Made by a program: the position numbers and the translations under genes. A DNA stretch of 64,000 bases from Phascolarctos cinereus (lineage: Eukaryota > Chordata > Mammalia > Diprotodontia > Phascolarctidae): the NCBI RefSeq assembly GCF_002099425.1, contig NW_018344004.1:3561501-3625500 (forward strand), in the 5' to 3' direction. Positions within the stretch are counted from its first letter, which is position 1. Each line of letters begins with the position of its first letter. Below the pieces are notes generated by a model. It was not told the DNA's origin and ran no database searches. It saw only the letters and a program-made list of their open reading frames with translations. This document shows, piece after piece, positions 46,060 through 57,190 of the stretch.

Positions 46060-46900
46060 AAAATGCATATCATGGTTGTTCATATTTAGAAAAGGGAACT
46101 CTGACAAAATAGCCATTATTTAATAAGGAAAAGAGTGAAAGGAATGGTCTTTTAAAAAAACAAACAACCTTTAGAGAGTCAATAGACTACTTTCACATGC
46201 CTTATTGGAAGCATAGGAAATATATGTGCCAGAAGTCAGAAAAGGAAAAACCTTCTATGGTCTGCTGGCTCACACAACGTGACAGGTCAGAAAGAAATTT
46301 GAAATGCCACAAGTCAAAAATAACTGCAAGAAGTATTTGCAAAAAAAAAAAAAATCAGAGAAAGTCAATAATGAGAGGCTCTATAGAGCAAAGAGAGGAG
46401 GAAGCCAGTTAGACAAGCAGTGGGTTGACATTCTGAAACTAATAGAATCTGTTGTCTTGGGGTGACATAAGTAGAGAATCCCACTCCCAAATCTCTTTTA
46501 AGGCAGATGGGACACAGGCACTAGAAAGAAAGTGGGTGTCCTAGATTTAACTCAAAAACTAGCTCTCAATGAATCACCAGAACTAGCTGGCCTCTGTCCA
46601 AGACTTTAAAATGAACACAGGAATAAAAGTGTGGAACTGTTGTTACAAATAGTCACTATGGTGGAGGACTGCAGTATTACTGATATGACTTTCAAGTATA
46701 AGGAAATTATATAAATGATACCCTAGAATATAACAAGCAGTGCAAATCAGTAGAATATATAATAAAGGACATGTTCTGGATCAGGCCTGGACAGTCTAGT
46801 GGTTCCATGTGAGAACTGGAACTAAGACTCTGGGAGACCATAGAACATTTTACTTACCAAAGGGAGTATTCTCAAGGACAGCATGGAAATGATAATCAGG
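46060..46900. other. Unclassified sequence
   Basis: No recognised family. The Lys/Arg-rich 71-codon ORF at 46197-46412 reads through an A-run and is not convincing. Confidence 0.35.
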
Positions 46901-46904
46901 TTGT

Positions 46905-47045
46905 TTCCCTTTCAGAAATGATATAAAGGGGAAGTTTCAGGGAAACCTGAGAAGACTTGTATGAACCTGCAGAGTGAAGTGAGCAGAAGCAAAAGTACTA
47001 TTTATACCATAACAACGTAACTGAGACTCACACGGACATGACACC
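46905..47045 (+). repeat. L1 LINE 3' fragment
   Basis: GAGAAGACTTGTATGAACCT then GAGTGAAGTGAGCAGAAGC matches the sense L1 3' region. Confidence 0.7.
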
Positions 47046-47760
47046 TCTGAGACTATCTCCCCATGTGGAAGAAGCTGATGAGCCTGCTTCCAGGAGGGTG
47101 ATACCATGTCATGGAAGTGTCTGGGACAGACCTTGGTGGACGTATAGATGCTCTGTAACGGGTTCCAGTCTACTAACCGGGTAGTTAGGAGAAAATTTTT
47201 CTTGTTGTTTGTAGAATCAAAACTGAGGGTGCCTCAAAAAGGTCTTAGTAGCAGCAATGGTGATTTGACTCTATCGACAGGATCCAGTGAAAGATAGTGA
47301 TGGAAAGGGAGAGAGAAAGGGACCTCTCCTGGGCTTGAGGCTGGATGGTCCTGTGAAAACAGGCCTTGGTTTTTGTATATTTTTTTTCATTTTAGGTAAA
47401 GCAGATTAATATGGAGACTCCAATCTTGTGAGTTTTGAAAGGTCAGGAAAGCAATCCTCCAGGAATTCATGAGTCAGAAGCCATTCTAGGTCTCTGCAGC
47501 CAGCTCAGCATTAATGTCCTGAGGAGCAAAGAATGACCTCTGGGATTCAGCCCAGGAAGAGCTGAGACAAAGATTCATATGGCAGTGATGCTGAATTTGA
47601 ACTTGAATTTGGTGGGACCAGTGTTATAAGGGAACTGAACTAAGAGTGAGCTCCCTCTCCCCCCAAATTGAGAGAATATGCCCCTAAGGTATTACAAGGA
47701 CATGTTTGTATTTTTGTTCTTGCTATATCTTTGAAGTCACTTACTTTTTAAAAGTTACTT
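47046..47760. other. Unclassified sequence
   Basis: No recognised features. Confidence 0.4.
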
Positions 47761-47762
47761 TT

Positions 47763-47891
47763 GGGGGCAACTAGGTGGTGCAGTGGATAGAGCATAGGCC
47801 CTGGAATCAAGAGGACTTGAGTTCAAATCCACTTACAAGCTACGTGACCCTGAGCAAGTCACTTAATCAGATTGCCTCAAAAAAAAAAAGC
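47763..47891 (+). repeat. SINE-B
   Basis: GGGCAACTAGGTGGTGCAG head, GAGTTCAAATCC box B, CAAGTCACTTAATC and an 11-base A tail. Confidence 0.9.
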
Positions 47892-47899
47892 TGCTTGGT

Positions 47900-48520
47900 G
47901 TTTAATGGAACTAGTCAAGAAGACCTAGGTTCAGCTCCCACCTCTGACATCTCTGAGCTATGGGAGCATGAGCTTTTATCTCTAAGATTATCTCCTTTTA
48001 TTTCCAAGTTTCTGATGGCTGTCTTGGATTCAAATAAAGGCTAAGTTATAAATGGATTGTGATTTGCCTCAAATTAACAAAACACAGGAGCTGGGTTTAA
48101 TGCTAAAAAAAACCCTGCATTCAAATCCTAGCTCTGCTACTTATTACCTGTATAACCTTTACTCATATTTAAAATGAGGGTGCTGAACTAAATAATATCT
48201 AATATTCATACTAGGTTTGGTGCCTATGAGTCTACATAATTTAAAAAGAGGGTCTTACATATAATAATAACAGCTAGCATTTAAATAACACTTTTAATTT
48301 TTACAAAGCACTTTATGTTATCTCATTTGATCCTCACAACAAGGGGAGGTAGGTGCTATTATTATCCATGTTTTAAAGATGATGAAAGTGAACCAGATAA
48401 TGGTAAGTGACTTGTCCAAGGTCATACATCTAGTAAGTCTCTAAGGCCACATTTAAACTCAGGTCTTCCTGACTCCAGGTTCAGCATGCTATCCACTGTA
48501 CTAGCTAGCTGCCTTGAGAA
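47900..48520. repeat. MIR/MIR3 (+) fragments and MIR (-)
   Basis: 47905-48010 and 48085-48235 are weak sense CORE-SINE copies (GAAGACCTAGGTTCAGC; TCAAATCCTAGCTCTGC). 48258-48517 is a clear antisense MIR (TTATCTCATTTGATCCTCAC to GTACTAGCTAGCTGCC). Confidence 0.7.
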
Positions 48521-48587
48521 TTTGTGACTTCATTGGCATGAGTCCTGCCTAAATGTAAATAGCAACCCATCTGTACCTTAGTCAGTC

Positions 48588-48955
48588 AGTTAATTAACAC
48601 TTAAGTGCCTACTATGTGCCAGGCACTATGCTAAACCCAGAACACACAAAGATGTGAAAAAACATTTCCTGTTCTCAAGGAGCTCACCGTCTTCTGGGTA
48701 AGGCAATATGTGAACAAAAACTATGTACAGGGGCAGCTAGGTGGCACAGTGGATAGAGCACCTGCCCTGAAGTCAGAAGGACCTGAGTGCAAATCCGATC
48801 TCAGACCAAACACTTGACACTGACTAGCTATGTGACCCTGGGCAAGTCACTTAACCCCAATTGCCTAAAAAAACCCAAAACAAAACAAACAAAAAAAACC
48901 CTAAACCTATGTACAAACAAGATGTATACAGGATAAATTGGGGGGGGGGTAGGAG
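48588..48955 (-). repeat. L2 LINE 3' end split by SINE-B
   Basis: AGTGCCTACTATGTGCCAGG then GAACAAAAACTATGTACAG before the SINE, and CTATGTACAAACAAGATGTA then ACAGGATAAATTGG after it. Confidence 0.85.
48731..48900 (+). repeat. SINE-B with target-site duplication inside L2
   Basis: GGGCAGCTAGGTGGCACAG head, tail an A-rich (AAAAC)n run. CTATGTACA at 48721-48729 recurs at 48907-48915. Confidence 0.93.
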
Positions 48956-48959
48956 GTAG

Positions 48960-49535
48960 GGAGAGAGTCTACCATGGTATATTCCTCCTTGAGTTGCTAT
49001 GGTTGAAAAATCTTCATCAAAGAGTGGCCATAGTTTTGGTGATGGACCTCTCTGCACTTTAGCTAGGTTGGTCTTCAGAGGGCAGATATGCCTTCGGTAG
49101 GGGGACTGTCCTTGAAATCTTTCCAGCTTTATAGAACCTGGCAGAGCTGGCACTTCTCCTGGCATAATCTTAAGAGCACAGGGTCGCCTCCATAATATGA
49201 TGAAGCATTATAGTAGGACTTTAATATGAGAAACCAAGAAAGATAACTTACTTTAACAAATGATTGAACTTGGCATAGAATGATAGAACTCTCACAAATG
49301 TGCTAATTGTTCATATTTCAGGATCCTGTGTAAACTAACAAATTATTGCGTCTGACATAAAACACAAAGGGGACACTAATGAATAAGTTATCAATTCTTA
49401 TTTTTTCTATATATATTATATATATATTAAATATATACACACATGCGTATATAAAGAAACTGGGTCATACAACATATTGAGTAATTGAAGTAGAATTAAG
49501 AATAACGTGAACTAGTTCTGCTCCCCCCCCCTTTT
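48960..49535. other. Unclassified sequence
   Basis: The segment at 48985-49170 has a repeat-like feel (CTTCGGTAGGGGGACTGTCC) but I cannot name it. Confidence 0.35.
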
Positions 49536-50165
49536 TTTTTGAGAGAAAGGGAATCATGTAAGATAAGCTGGCGGGGGAAGGGGAGTTTCCACCATTAAGG
49601 CAAATGTCTTTCCATTTGAGGCATTAGATAAGCAGCATGATTCTGCAAGAGTTGAATTGTAGCCAGTACTCATGCACGAACTCATTTCATAAAGATTCCT
49701 TCCTTGAAAAAATTGAGAGGATTGATCATTGGAAAATATTCTAGTAAGGTATTTAAAAATTCTGATCACAGCTGTCTAAGGGGGTAGCTTCCATCTGTTA
49801 GCTCTAACAGTTCAACTTGCTTTACTTTGTTCAATGACTCTTAGTAAGGATGGTGAAGTTTCACCAGGAGAACAAATATTTTCCAGTTCCATTATTAAAA
49901 TATCATGTTTACTTGCTCCAGGATAATGACTGAACCTCTCTTTCAGGGTGGTAAAATGATCGTTCACACCATCCAAAGGATATATGACTGTTTTATTGCT
50001 ACAATTTTCAAATCCTGTACCATGACTGGCCCTGGATAGATGCCATTGGGTCATCTGCAGGTATCATCTGGTCCCTTTGCTTCTCTGAAGAATCTGATTC
50101 TCTGGACATGGTAGTAACCTTTGAAGAATGAAAGCACTCTTACTCTTGGGGCAGACCTACTAGCC
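49535..50165 (-). pseudogene. Probable processed pseudogene of an unrecognised host gene
   Basis: On the minus strand a leader precedes an ATG near 50115 (MSRESDSSEKQRDQ), which closes in its frame. A +1 frame then carries 49812-50054 (HGTGFENCSNKTVIYPLDG... LKERFSHYPGASKHDI). After two in-frame stops the same frame continues at 49554-49769 (RNLYEMSSCMSTGYNST) to a stop. An A-run (T-run on plus at ~49530-49540) follows directly. The codon content looks protein-like, there are no introns, and the A tail fits retroposition. Parent gene not recognised; TSD not found. Confidence 0.4.
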
Positions 50166-50177
50166 TACTCAGTTACC

Positions 50178-50330
50178 AATTCAATAAGCATTTATTTAAA
50201 GTTTACTATGTGCAAAGTAGCCAGGAATCAGTGAGAATACAAAGAAACAAGGAGAAGCAGGTCCTTCCTTCAAGGAGCTTACATTCAACAGCAAACAGCA
50301 TGAACACATTTTTTCTAATGAGCCAACATA
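50178..50330 (-). repeat. L2 LINE 3' end
   Basis: CAATAAGCATTTATTTAAAG then TTCAAGGAGCTTACATTC. Confidence 0.75.
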
Positions 50331-50460
50331 GGCAAAGGGCTTTACAAACTTTAGAGTCCCTATAAAAGCCTGCATAAGAAAGAGCTAGCAAAAAATAGCA
50401 AAGCAACCAGCAAAACAGAAATTAGAGAAAATATATTTTTTGAGGATATATTATCATATA

Positions 50461-50795
50461 AGATGTCCCAAAAATCTTAGTGCAATTTTAAGCTTTAATA
50501 GCTTTTAAATATCACAAAATATATATGAAATAAATATGACATGTTGAGGGGTAAGGGAGAGCATTTCCAAGGGTGAGGAAGGAAATTGAGAAAGGCTTTG
50601 AGCCCAAAGTATTGTTCATTAAACAAATGAATACAAAAAGATGTATTAAAACAGACTGTTTTGTGTGGTTCATAAAATGATTCTGAAGGTCATTCCCAAA
50701 GAGGAAGTTAAAAAATGTTCTGAGCAGTGGCAACATCTTTATAATAAGTGGACAGCTGCCCCAGGTGACCACTTTGAAAAGCAATATTCATTTGG
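50461..50795 (+). mobile_element. Mariner-type DNA transposon remnant
   Basis: After a TA dinucleotide, AGATGTCCCAAAAATCTTAG looks like a mariner terminal repeat. Only ~220 bp later a frame at 50680-50792 encodes ILKVIPKEEVKKCSEQW... APGDHFE, resembling the C-terminus of mariner transposases (W...KC...G.YFE). The catalytic DDD region is absent, so the copy is internally deleted; a right terminal repeat was not found. Confidence 0.55.
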
Positions 50796-51060
50796 CAGCA
50801 GCAATTCCTCTTATGTCTTTTCTAAACATGATTAGGTCACTTTATTGTCAGGCCCAATATGCCTACTTGGTGTACAGAGGCTATTTCCTGCTTTCTTCCA
50901 TGGCAATAAAACACTTTCATACTTTAAGAAAATCACAATTTCCATTCTCACCCACCTCCCAAAAAAGTTGCTAGATTTTTGTTCGAAATGACCCCTTGGG
51001 TTTCCATTACTCCTTTAAAGATTAGAAACATTCTTTATCATATTAAAAAAACAAACAAAC

Positions 51061-52250
51061 AACTGTGTGGCTCACAACAAAACATGGCATGTCCTCAAAG
51101 AGATGGGAGTACCAGATCATCTTACTTGTCTCCAAAGGAAGCTGTATACAGGCCAAGAAGCAACAGTTAGAACCAAACATGGAACATGGAACAGCTAATT
51201 GATTTAAGACTGGGAAAAGAGAACAAAAAAGGCTGTATATTGTCACCTTATGTATTTAACTTTTTTGGGGGGGGTTAGGCAATGGGGTTAAATGACTTGC
51301 CCAGAGTCACACAGTTAGTAAGTGTTATGTGTCTGAGGTCATATTTGAATTCAGGTCCTCCTGACTCCAGGGCTGGTGCTCTATCCACTGTACCACCTAG
51401 CTGCCCCTGTATTTGACTTCTATGTGGAGTACATCATGAGAAATGCCAGGCTGGACAAATAAAAAGTCTCAATTAAGGTGTCAGGAAGAAATATCAACAA
51501 TCTCAGATATGCAGACAATACCACTCTGATGGTAGAAAGGGAAGAAGAAGTAAGAAGTCTCTTGATGAGGGTGAAAGAGGAGAGTGTAAAAGCTGTCTTG
51601 AAGTTTAACATCACAAAAACTAAGATCATGGCTATCTCTTCCTGGCAAATAAAGGGAGCAGAAATGAAAGCAGTATCAGATTTTATGTTCTTGGGCTCAA
51701 AGATCACTGCAAATGGTGAATGCAGGTGTGAAATTAAATGATGCTTGTTCCTTGGAAGGAAAGCTATGGCAAATCTGGGCAGCATATTAAAAGCAGAGAC
51801 ATCACCTTGCTGACAGAGGTCCATATAGTCACAGCTATGGTTTTTCAGTAGCAATGTATGGCTGTGAGAGTTGGACTATAAAGAAAGCTGAGCACTGCAG
51901 AATCAATGCTTTGGAATTATGGTGCTGGAAAAGACTTTTGAGAACCACTTGGGCACAAGAAGATCACATGTGGTCAATACTTAAAGAAAAATACTGAAGC
52001 TAAAGGTTAAATACTTTGGCTACATAATGAGAAGATGGGACTTATTGGAAAAGGCCCTGATGCTGGGAAAGATTGAAGACAAAAGAAGGGGATGGCAGAG
52101 GATAAGATGGATGGATTGCGTCACGGAAGAAAGAAACATGAGCTTGGATAGACTTCAAGAAATAGTGGAAGAAAGAAGGGCCTGGCATGCTATGGCCCAT
52201 GGGGTCACAAAGAGTTAGATGTGATTGAATGACAACAACAACAACAATTT
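51061..52250 (+). repeat. RTE/BovB LINE, 3' 1.2 kb including RT and tail
   Basis: Starts in the block coding VDHNK-like text (CTGTGTGGCTCACAACAAAA), then GATGGGAGTACCAGATCATC, AGAAGCAACAGTTAGAACCA and GGCTGTATATTGTCACC. The frame at 51478-51741 contains NNLRYADNTTLM: the YADD catalytic box reads YADN. The frame then breaks (stop after CEIK) but sequence homology runs on through GGCTGTGAGAGTTGGACTAT and CTGATGCTGGGAAAGATTGA to CACAAAGAGTTAGATGTGAT and an (ACA)n tail at ~52250. Split by SINE-B. Confidence 0.92.
51263..51408 (-). repeat. SINE-B inside BovB with 12-bp TSD
   Basis: TGTATTTAACTT (51251-51262) and TGTATTTGACTT (51409-51420) flank the element. Confidence 0.95.
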
Positions 52251-52255
52251 TCAAA

Positions 52256-52845
52256 AAATGTAGTGTCAGAGCACAGGACTAGTAATTGCGGGTTTTAATG
52301 ATTTGTTATGTGACTTTGAAGATTATTCTTTTCCTATACTTCAGTGTCCTTGTAAAATAATGTTTTTTTGTAAGACATTCTAACTTCTCATATGAAAGAT
52401 GGTGATTTATAATAGCCCTTAAAAAAGGAGGAGGGAGATGAAAGGGGATGTCACTTTGTATGTGCTAATTTAGAACAACAGTAGCAACCTTTTTGAGTGC
52501 ATATTCCATACATAGGATTGTACTTAAAGATAAGTGGGGCCTGGGATAAATCGTGTGGTATGCTGTCTCTTCCATTGTCGGGCAATCCAAATAGTTTCCT
52601 GCAGGTGAAATCAAGGGTAGTCAAGGTGAAGATCAAGGGTAATCTTGAAGGTGAAAAGAAGCCATAAAAAGCAAACATGTTGCTTGAGGGGTTGTGATGT
52701 ATGTGTGAGTAATCTCATCTACTTGCTTTAGTGGCTATAGGGAAAGGAATTAAGGAAAACTTGCATACTGGTATGCTATATGTTTGCCTGAAAATAAGCC
52801 TTAGGAATTCATCTTGTTTTTTGAAGAACTATCTAGTGAATCTTT
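52256..52845. other. Unclassified sequence
   Basis: No recognised features. Confidence 0.4.
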
Positions 52846-52847
52846 TT

Positions 52848-53210
52848 TTTTCCCAGATGAGCAAATACAATAGGCCATTGAGTCCAACTCCCTCATTTTG
52901 CAGATTAGGAAACTGAGTCCCAAAGAGGTTAAGTGACTTGCACAAGGTCACACAGGTAGTAAGTTACAGAACTTGGGAATTGCATCTGGGTCTGCTGATT
53001 CCAAATACAATGTGCTTTCCACTGTACCATGAAACTCTTCCCCCATCCCCACCTGACCATTTACAGATAGCAGTAAGTGGTAACTTAGGAAATTGCTTAA
53101 GGATACTTAAAAGTTAAGTGACTAGCCACAGTTGGCATGGACAAAGAAGGGATTTGAATCCAGGTCCTCCTAATTCCAAGGCTTTCCAGTTCTCTATCCA
53201 TCTGCCATGT
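52848..53210 (-). repeat. MIR3 and MIR
   Basis: 52865-53030: GAGTCCAACTCCCTCATTTT to CTTTCCACTGTACCATG. 53090-53210: AAGGGATTTGAATCCAGGTC. Confidence 0.75.
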
Positions 53211-53322
53211 TACCATTCATTAATATTTGCTTAGTTAAAATATTAACAATGATAATGACTGCATATTCATAGATTAATCAAAAGAGTTTGAACTAACTAG
53301 CCACATAGAAAAAGACAAGTGG

Positions 53323-54041
53323 TGTGAGAAATGAATATTTTTCTCTTGTATTTAATAACTAATTATTTTATTAGAACCAAGGTTTTTCCCCTTTTCTACT
53401 TCCTCATCCAGAAACCAACCAACACAGGAAATCTTGGGCAAAAATTTATCCAGGGCAAGATCTAATCAGACAGTAAAAGAAATTCTAAGGCAGCTAGGTG
53501 GCACAGTGGATAGAGCACCAGCCCTGAAGTCAGGAGGACCAAATACTTTATACTTACTAGCTGTGTGACCCTGGGCAAGTCACTTAACCCCAATTGCCTA
53601 AAATTTAAAAAAAAAAAGGAAAGCAATTCTAAATTTGGGCTAATAGGTACATTCTTGCTCATTGTGTTTGTTCAGACAGGTCTGGGAAGTGTTGATTCTC
53701 TCTTTTGTCAGACAGGTGATGTGGAAATTGAGAAGTCTCTGTGACCAAGATTTGGGTGATCCAAGTCACATAACCAGAGACCCTTATTACAATATAGCCC
53801 ACCCTCTTATTATAATATTTATTCTCTCATTAATTGTTAACTAATCAGAGTTGATTGCCACCCTCAAAAACCCTTGCTCTTCCAAGGGCATATAAACTGT
53901 AAGCCCACCACCATTAGGAGTCTTTAGTCTAAGAGAGACAGTCCAATGACCATCTTTTTATTAATAAACATTCTGGTCTTATTAATAAAATCATCAAATT
54001 ACCCAAAAACTATATCTCTTGGAACTTCTTAAATTGTCACA
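53323..54041. mobile_element. Solo LTR of an endogenous retrovirus, copy 2, with SINE-B inside
   Basis: Starts TGTGAGAAATGA, ends AAATTGTCACA, with GTGG on both sides (53319-53322; 54042-54045). Contains a CCAAT-like box in AATCAGAGTTGATTG, a TATAAA at ~53890 and an AATAAA near 53963. Without the SINE it is about 590 bp. Same family as 43379-43877; no internal genes. Confidence 0.78.
53489..53619 (+). repeat. SINE-B inside the solo LTR, 13-bp TSD
   Basis: AAAGAAATTCTAA (53476-53488) and AAAGCAATTCTAA (53620-53632). The head starts GGCAGCTAGGTGG, with an A-rich end. Confidence 0.94.
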
Positions 54042-54119
54042 GTGGATAACAAATGCCTATTGTCCAAATTATGATGTGGAATTAGATGGACAGCTATGGA
54101 GTTTGCTAATCATTTACCT

Positions 54120-54148
54120 ACACACACATACACACACACACACACACA
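54120..54148. repeat. (AC)n microsatellite
   Basis: About 14 AC units with one ACAT interruption. Confidence 0.95.
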
Positions 54149-54169
54149 ACATATGCATCTGGGGCAGAT

Positions 54170-54625
54170 GCTACAACTAGATAGTGAGTTGGGCCCAGAA
54201 CTGAACAGGAGGCAGTCAACTTGATTGCTTTTGGGAAATCATATGGTGCTTTTAATGACCCCAAGTTCTCCCTGAAACAAAGGCCTATCTTCTTAAATAC
54301 CAATGTTCTTCTAATGTTATATAACAGCATGTCCCATAATACTACTCTCTCTGAAGGACTGAAGTTGAAGAACATGAAAAGTACAATAGGGTGGCATATG
54401 GTGGGTGCAAACAGGTTTCAAAATATTATAAATGGGCAATTATGCAGGAGAAGTAATGTGAGGAATATTGTCCCAGAAAGGCCTGACCTAAAGGTGGGCC
54501 AACCACACATCAAGAATGTACACAATCTATGGATTACTCACATGCCTCATTGGTATCCTTATAATATCAGGAAAATGTGAGGAAGGATCTAGTATGTTAG
54601 GTGACCTCCCCCCCCCAAGCCTTTC
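54170..54625 (+). repeat. RTE-like LINE fragment (same family as 1440-2410)
   Basis: AGTGAGTTGGGCCCAGAACT parallels AATTGGACTCAGAATTGGAC at ~1932. The frame at 54221-54580 keeps FNDPKFSLKQRPIFLNTNVL and later IRNI-type text. The tail GAAGGATCTAGTATGTTAGG matches the other copies. Confidence 0.6.
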
Positions 54626-54859
54626 CCCACACACAGTGAATTTATGAGAACAGTCACATAGGAAGAACAGGAATGGACAGGCTGACATCTTTGGAGGAAA
54701 TAGCCACATCAATGAGATTGCAGATCCCAGTACTACATTAATCACTATGTAAACTTGTAAGTTATTGAGTATTTCAGTATCATTAGATTCACTCTCCTTT
54801 GGCTCAGTGATGATTTCTATTTTGTACAAATGGAATTCTGATGAGTGAAATGTGCTAAT

Positions 54860-55015
54860 GGAAGACTGAAGCCTAAATTCTGTTTCTGCTATTTATTACT
54901 TGTATGATTTTGTCTCTCTGGGCCTCAGTATATTCACCTATAAAATGGGTCACATTGGCCCACATATTGGCCACATGACTTCTGAGGCCCTTTCTAACTC
55001 TGAATTTATGTTACT
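54860..55015 (+). repeat. MIR3-like CORE-SINE
   Basis: GGGCCTCAGTATATTCACCT then GACTTCTGAGGCCCTTTCTA. Confidence 0.7.
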
Positions 55016-55019
55016 ATAC

Positions 55020-56635
55020 TTCTATGGGACTGCTTTCTACCAAATTATTGAGGTGATAATAATTGATGAATCTGATGTCCTTTTCTCAGTCCTCTTCCTT
55101 CTTGACCTTTGTGCTACTTTTGACCCAGTTTATCACCAGTTCCTCCTGCATACTTTTTCCTCCTCTGGATTTGATAACCTGTTCTATCTTAGTTCTCCTA
55201 CTTGTCTGGCCACTCCTTAGTCTCCTTTGCTGGATCAATATTCATATCCTATGCCCCAAACCTTGGTTGCCTCCCAAGGTTCTTACCTGAGCCGCCTTTA
55301 CTTCTCTCTCTACATCCTGCTTCTTGGTGACATCATTAATTCCTATGTGATTGTCATCATCACTATGATAACCCTATATATATATATACATACATATATG
55401 TATGTGTATGTATGTATATATATCCAGCCCTCTCTCATGAACTCTAATCTTCTACCAACATTTGCCTGCTAAACATCAACAGGATGCCCCTTAAGTACCT
55501 CAAGCTCAGCAGGTCTAAAATAGAATCCATTATCTTCCTTACCACAAAAAATTCCTTCTCTCTGCCTCCAAACTACATATTTCTGTTAAGGGCACCACCA
55601 TCCTTCCAAGGAGCCAGGTCTGTGACCTCCAAGTCATCTCTGACACTTTCCTTTCCAGCAGCCTCCACATCCAATATGAGATCAGATTTTGCCAGTTCTA
55701 CTTCTATAATATTTCTTACAAAAGGCAGCCTAGTAGAGTAGATTGGGAGCAGGCAGAATCAAGAAGACCAAGGTTCCAAGCCTGTCTCTGACACATGCTG
55801 GCTATATGACATTGGGCAAGTTACTTATTAATCTCTCATTGCCCCTGAGTAATCCTGTAAGACTCTAAATTGTAGAATGTTTACTGATTTGCACTGGTAG
55901 AGGGAATTTCTTCTCCAGAAATTCTCTATACCATTGAAAAATCAGAAGTCTTGATAAAGCAAAACACCTCTTGCCTCTGTTCCCCCTCACATGGCTACTG
56001 CTCCAGTTCTAGCCCTTATCACCAGTGGTTTGGACCTGTAATTGGTTTTCCTGCTTCCAGTCTTGCCTCTCTCTAGTCTGTCTGCCATACAGTTGCCAAA
56101 ATAATCTTCCTAAAGCACAGATCTGATGACATCCTCCCTTGTTCGGCAAACTGCAGTAGCTCCCTATTACTTCTAGGATTAAATAAAACTCTCTGCTTAG
56201 CAATGAAAGCCTTTCACAATCCGATTCCAGTCTACTTTTCCGGAATTATGTCTCATTATTCCCCCTCACACATTCTATATTCCAGACAAATTTGGCACCA
56301 CCTATCCTGCTTCTCTGCGCCTTTACCCAGGTGGCCCCACATGCCCAGAATATATTTTCTCTTTGTCTTTGCCCCTTAGATTCCCTAACCTTATTTAAGA
56401 TTCATCTTATGTGCCATCTGTTTTGGGAATCTCTCATCATTAGCGTTCTCATCCTCTTCAAATTATCCTTGAGTTACTTTCTCTGTGTGAATGTTGTGTC
56501 CTTCAATAGAATGTAATAGTTTTGAGGGCAGGGACTGGTTTGCATTATTCTTTGAATATCTTCTGATATGATATGATAGCATAGTACCATATGCATAGTA
56601 GACTCAATAAACAATCATTGAATTGAATTGAATGT
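55020..56635 (+). repeat. L2 LINE, 1.6 kb from RT to 3' end
   Basis: 55090-55145 encodes LFLLDLCATFDPVYHQFLLH (intact L2: LLDLSAAFDTVDHPLLL). 55485-55550 encodes PLKYLKLSRSKIESIIF. The 3' part runs through CTAAAGCACAGATCTGATGA, GAGGGCAGGGACTGG and AATAAACAATCATTGAATTG. Broken by a TA/TG microsatellite (55370-55425) and a CORE-SINE (55728-55945). Confidence 0.85.
55728..55945 (+). repeat. Ther-type CORE-SINE inside L2
   Basis: CAGCCTAGTAGAGTAGATTG head, and a distinctive 3' part GCACTGGTAGAGGGAATTTC then CTATACCATTGAAAAATCA. Confidence 0.75.
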
Positions 56636-56724
56636 ATGACCAGAAAAGGAAATCATGTAGCAAGAGTGAGTGATGAGAGATCCTTTCGTTCTATTAGTAT
56701 CCATGTAATGTTAAATATTCTAAA

Positions 56725-57190
56725 GTCAACAAGAATTTATTAAGCTACCAAGAATTTAAGTGCTTACTATGTGTCCCTCCACTGTTCTTAGCTCTGACAA
56801 TATAAATATAAGCAGAAAAAAAAAGATGGTCCTTGCCCTCAAGGAGCTTACATTCTCATGGGAGAAGACAACACATAAAAGGAGGCTGGGGAAAAAATAA
56901 AAGTGGGGAGGGGCAGAAGAGAAAGGATGGGAGGGTCAGAAGTGTATCCTGGAGAGGAATGAAGACCTGACTGGCCTTCTTAAAAGGGAGGCTTTGGGAG
57001 GAACCAGCCAATCAGAGGGAGAGGGCAGAAAGGCAGAGGGAGCTTCCAAGGTGTGAAGTCCACGGGTAAAGTGGTTTCTGGGACATCATAGAGAAAGTCT
57101 GGGAGATTTAGGAGTGAAGCCTGCAAAGGAATAAAGGAAAGTCTCCAGCAGGCTTGTTGGACCCTTTATGGATGATGTTCAAGAGGACAT
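56725..57190 (-). repeat. L2 LINE 3' end
   Basis: AAGTGCTTACTATGTGTCCC and CTTGCCCTCAAGGAGCTTAC are clear up to ~56885. The rest is purine-rich and less certain. Confidence 0.65.

Noticed and set aside
51420-51854. 144-codon minus-strand ORF
   Set aside because: It is the antisense of the BovB reverse transcriptase region.
54170-54625. 119-codon ORF that could suggest a gene
   Set aside because: Its sequence and tail match two other decayed RTE-like LINE fragments in this window.
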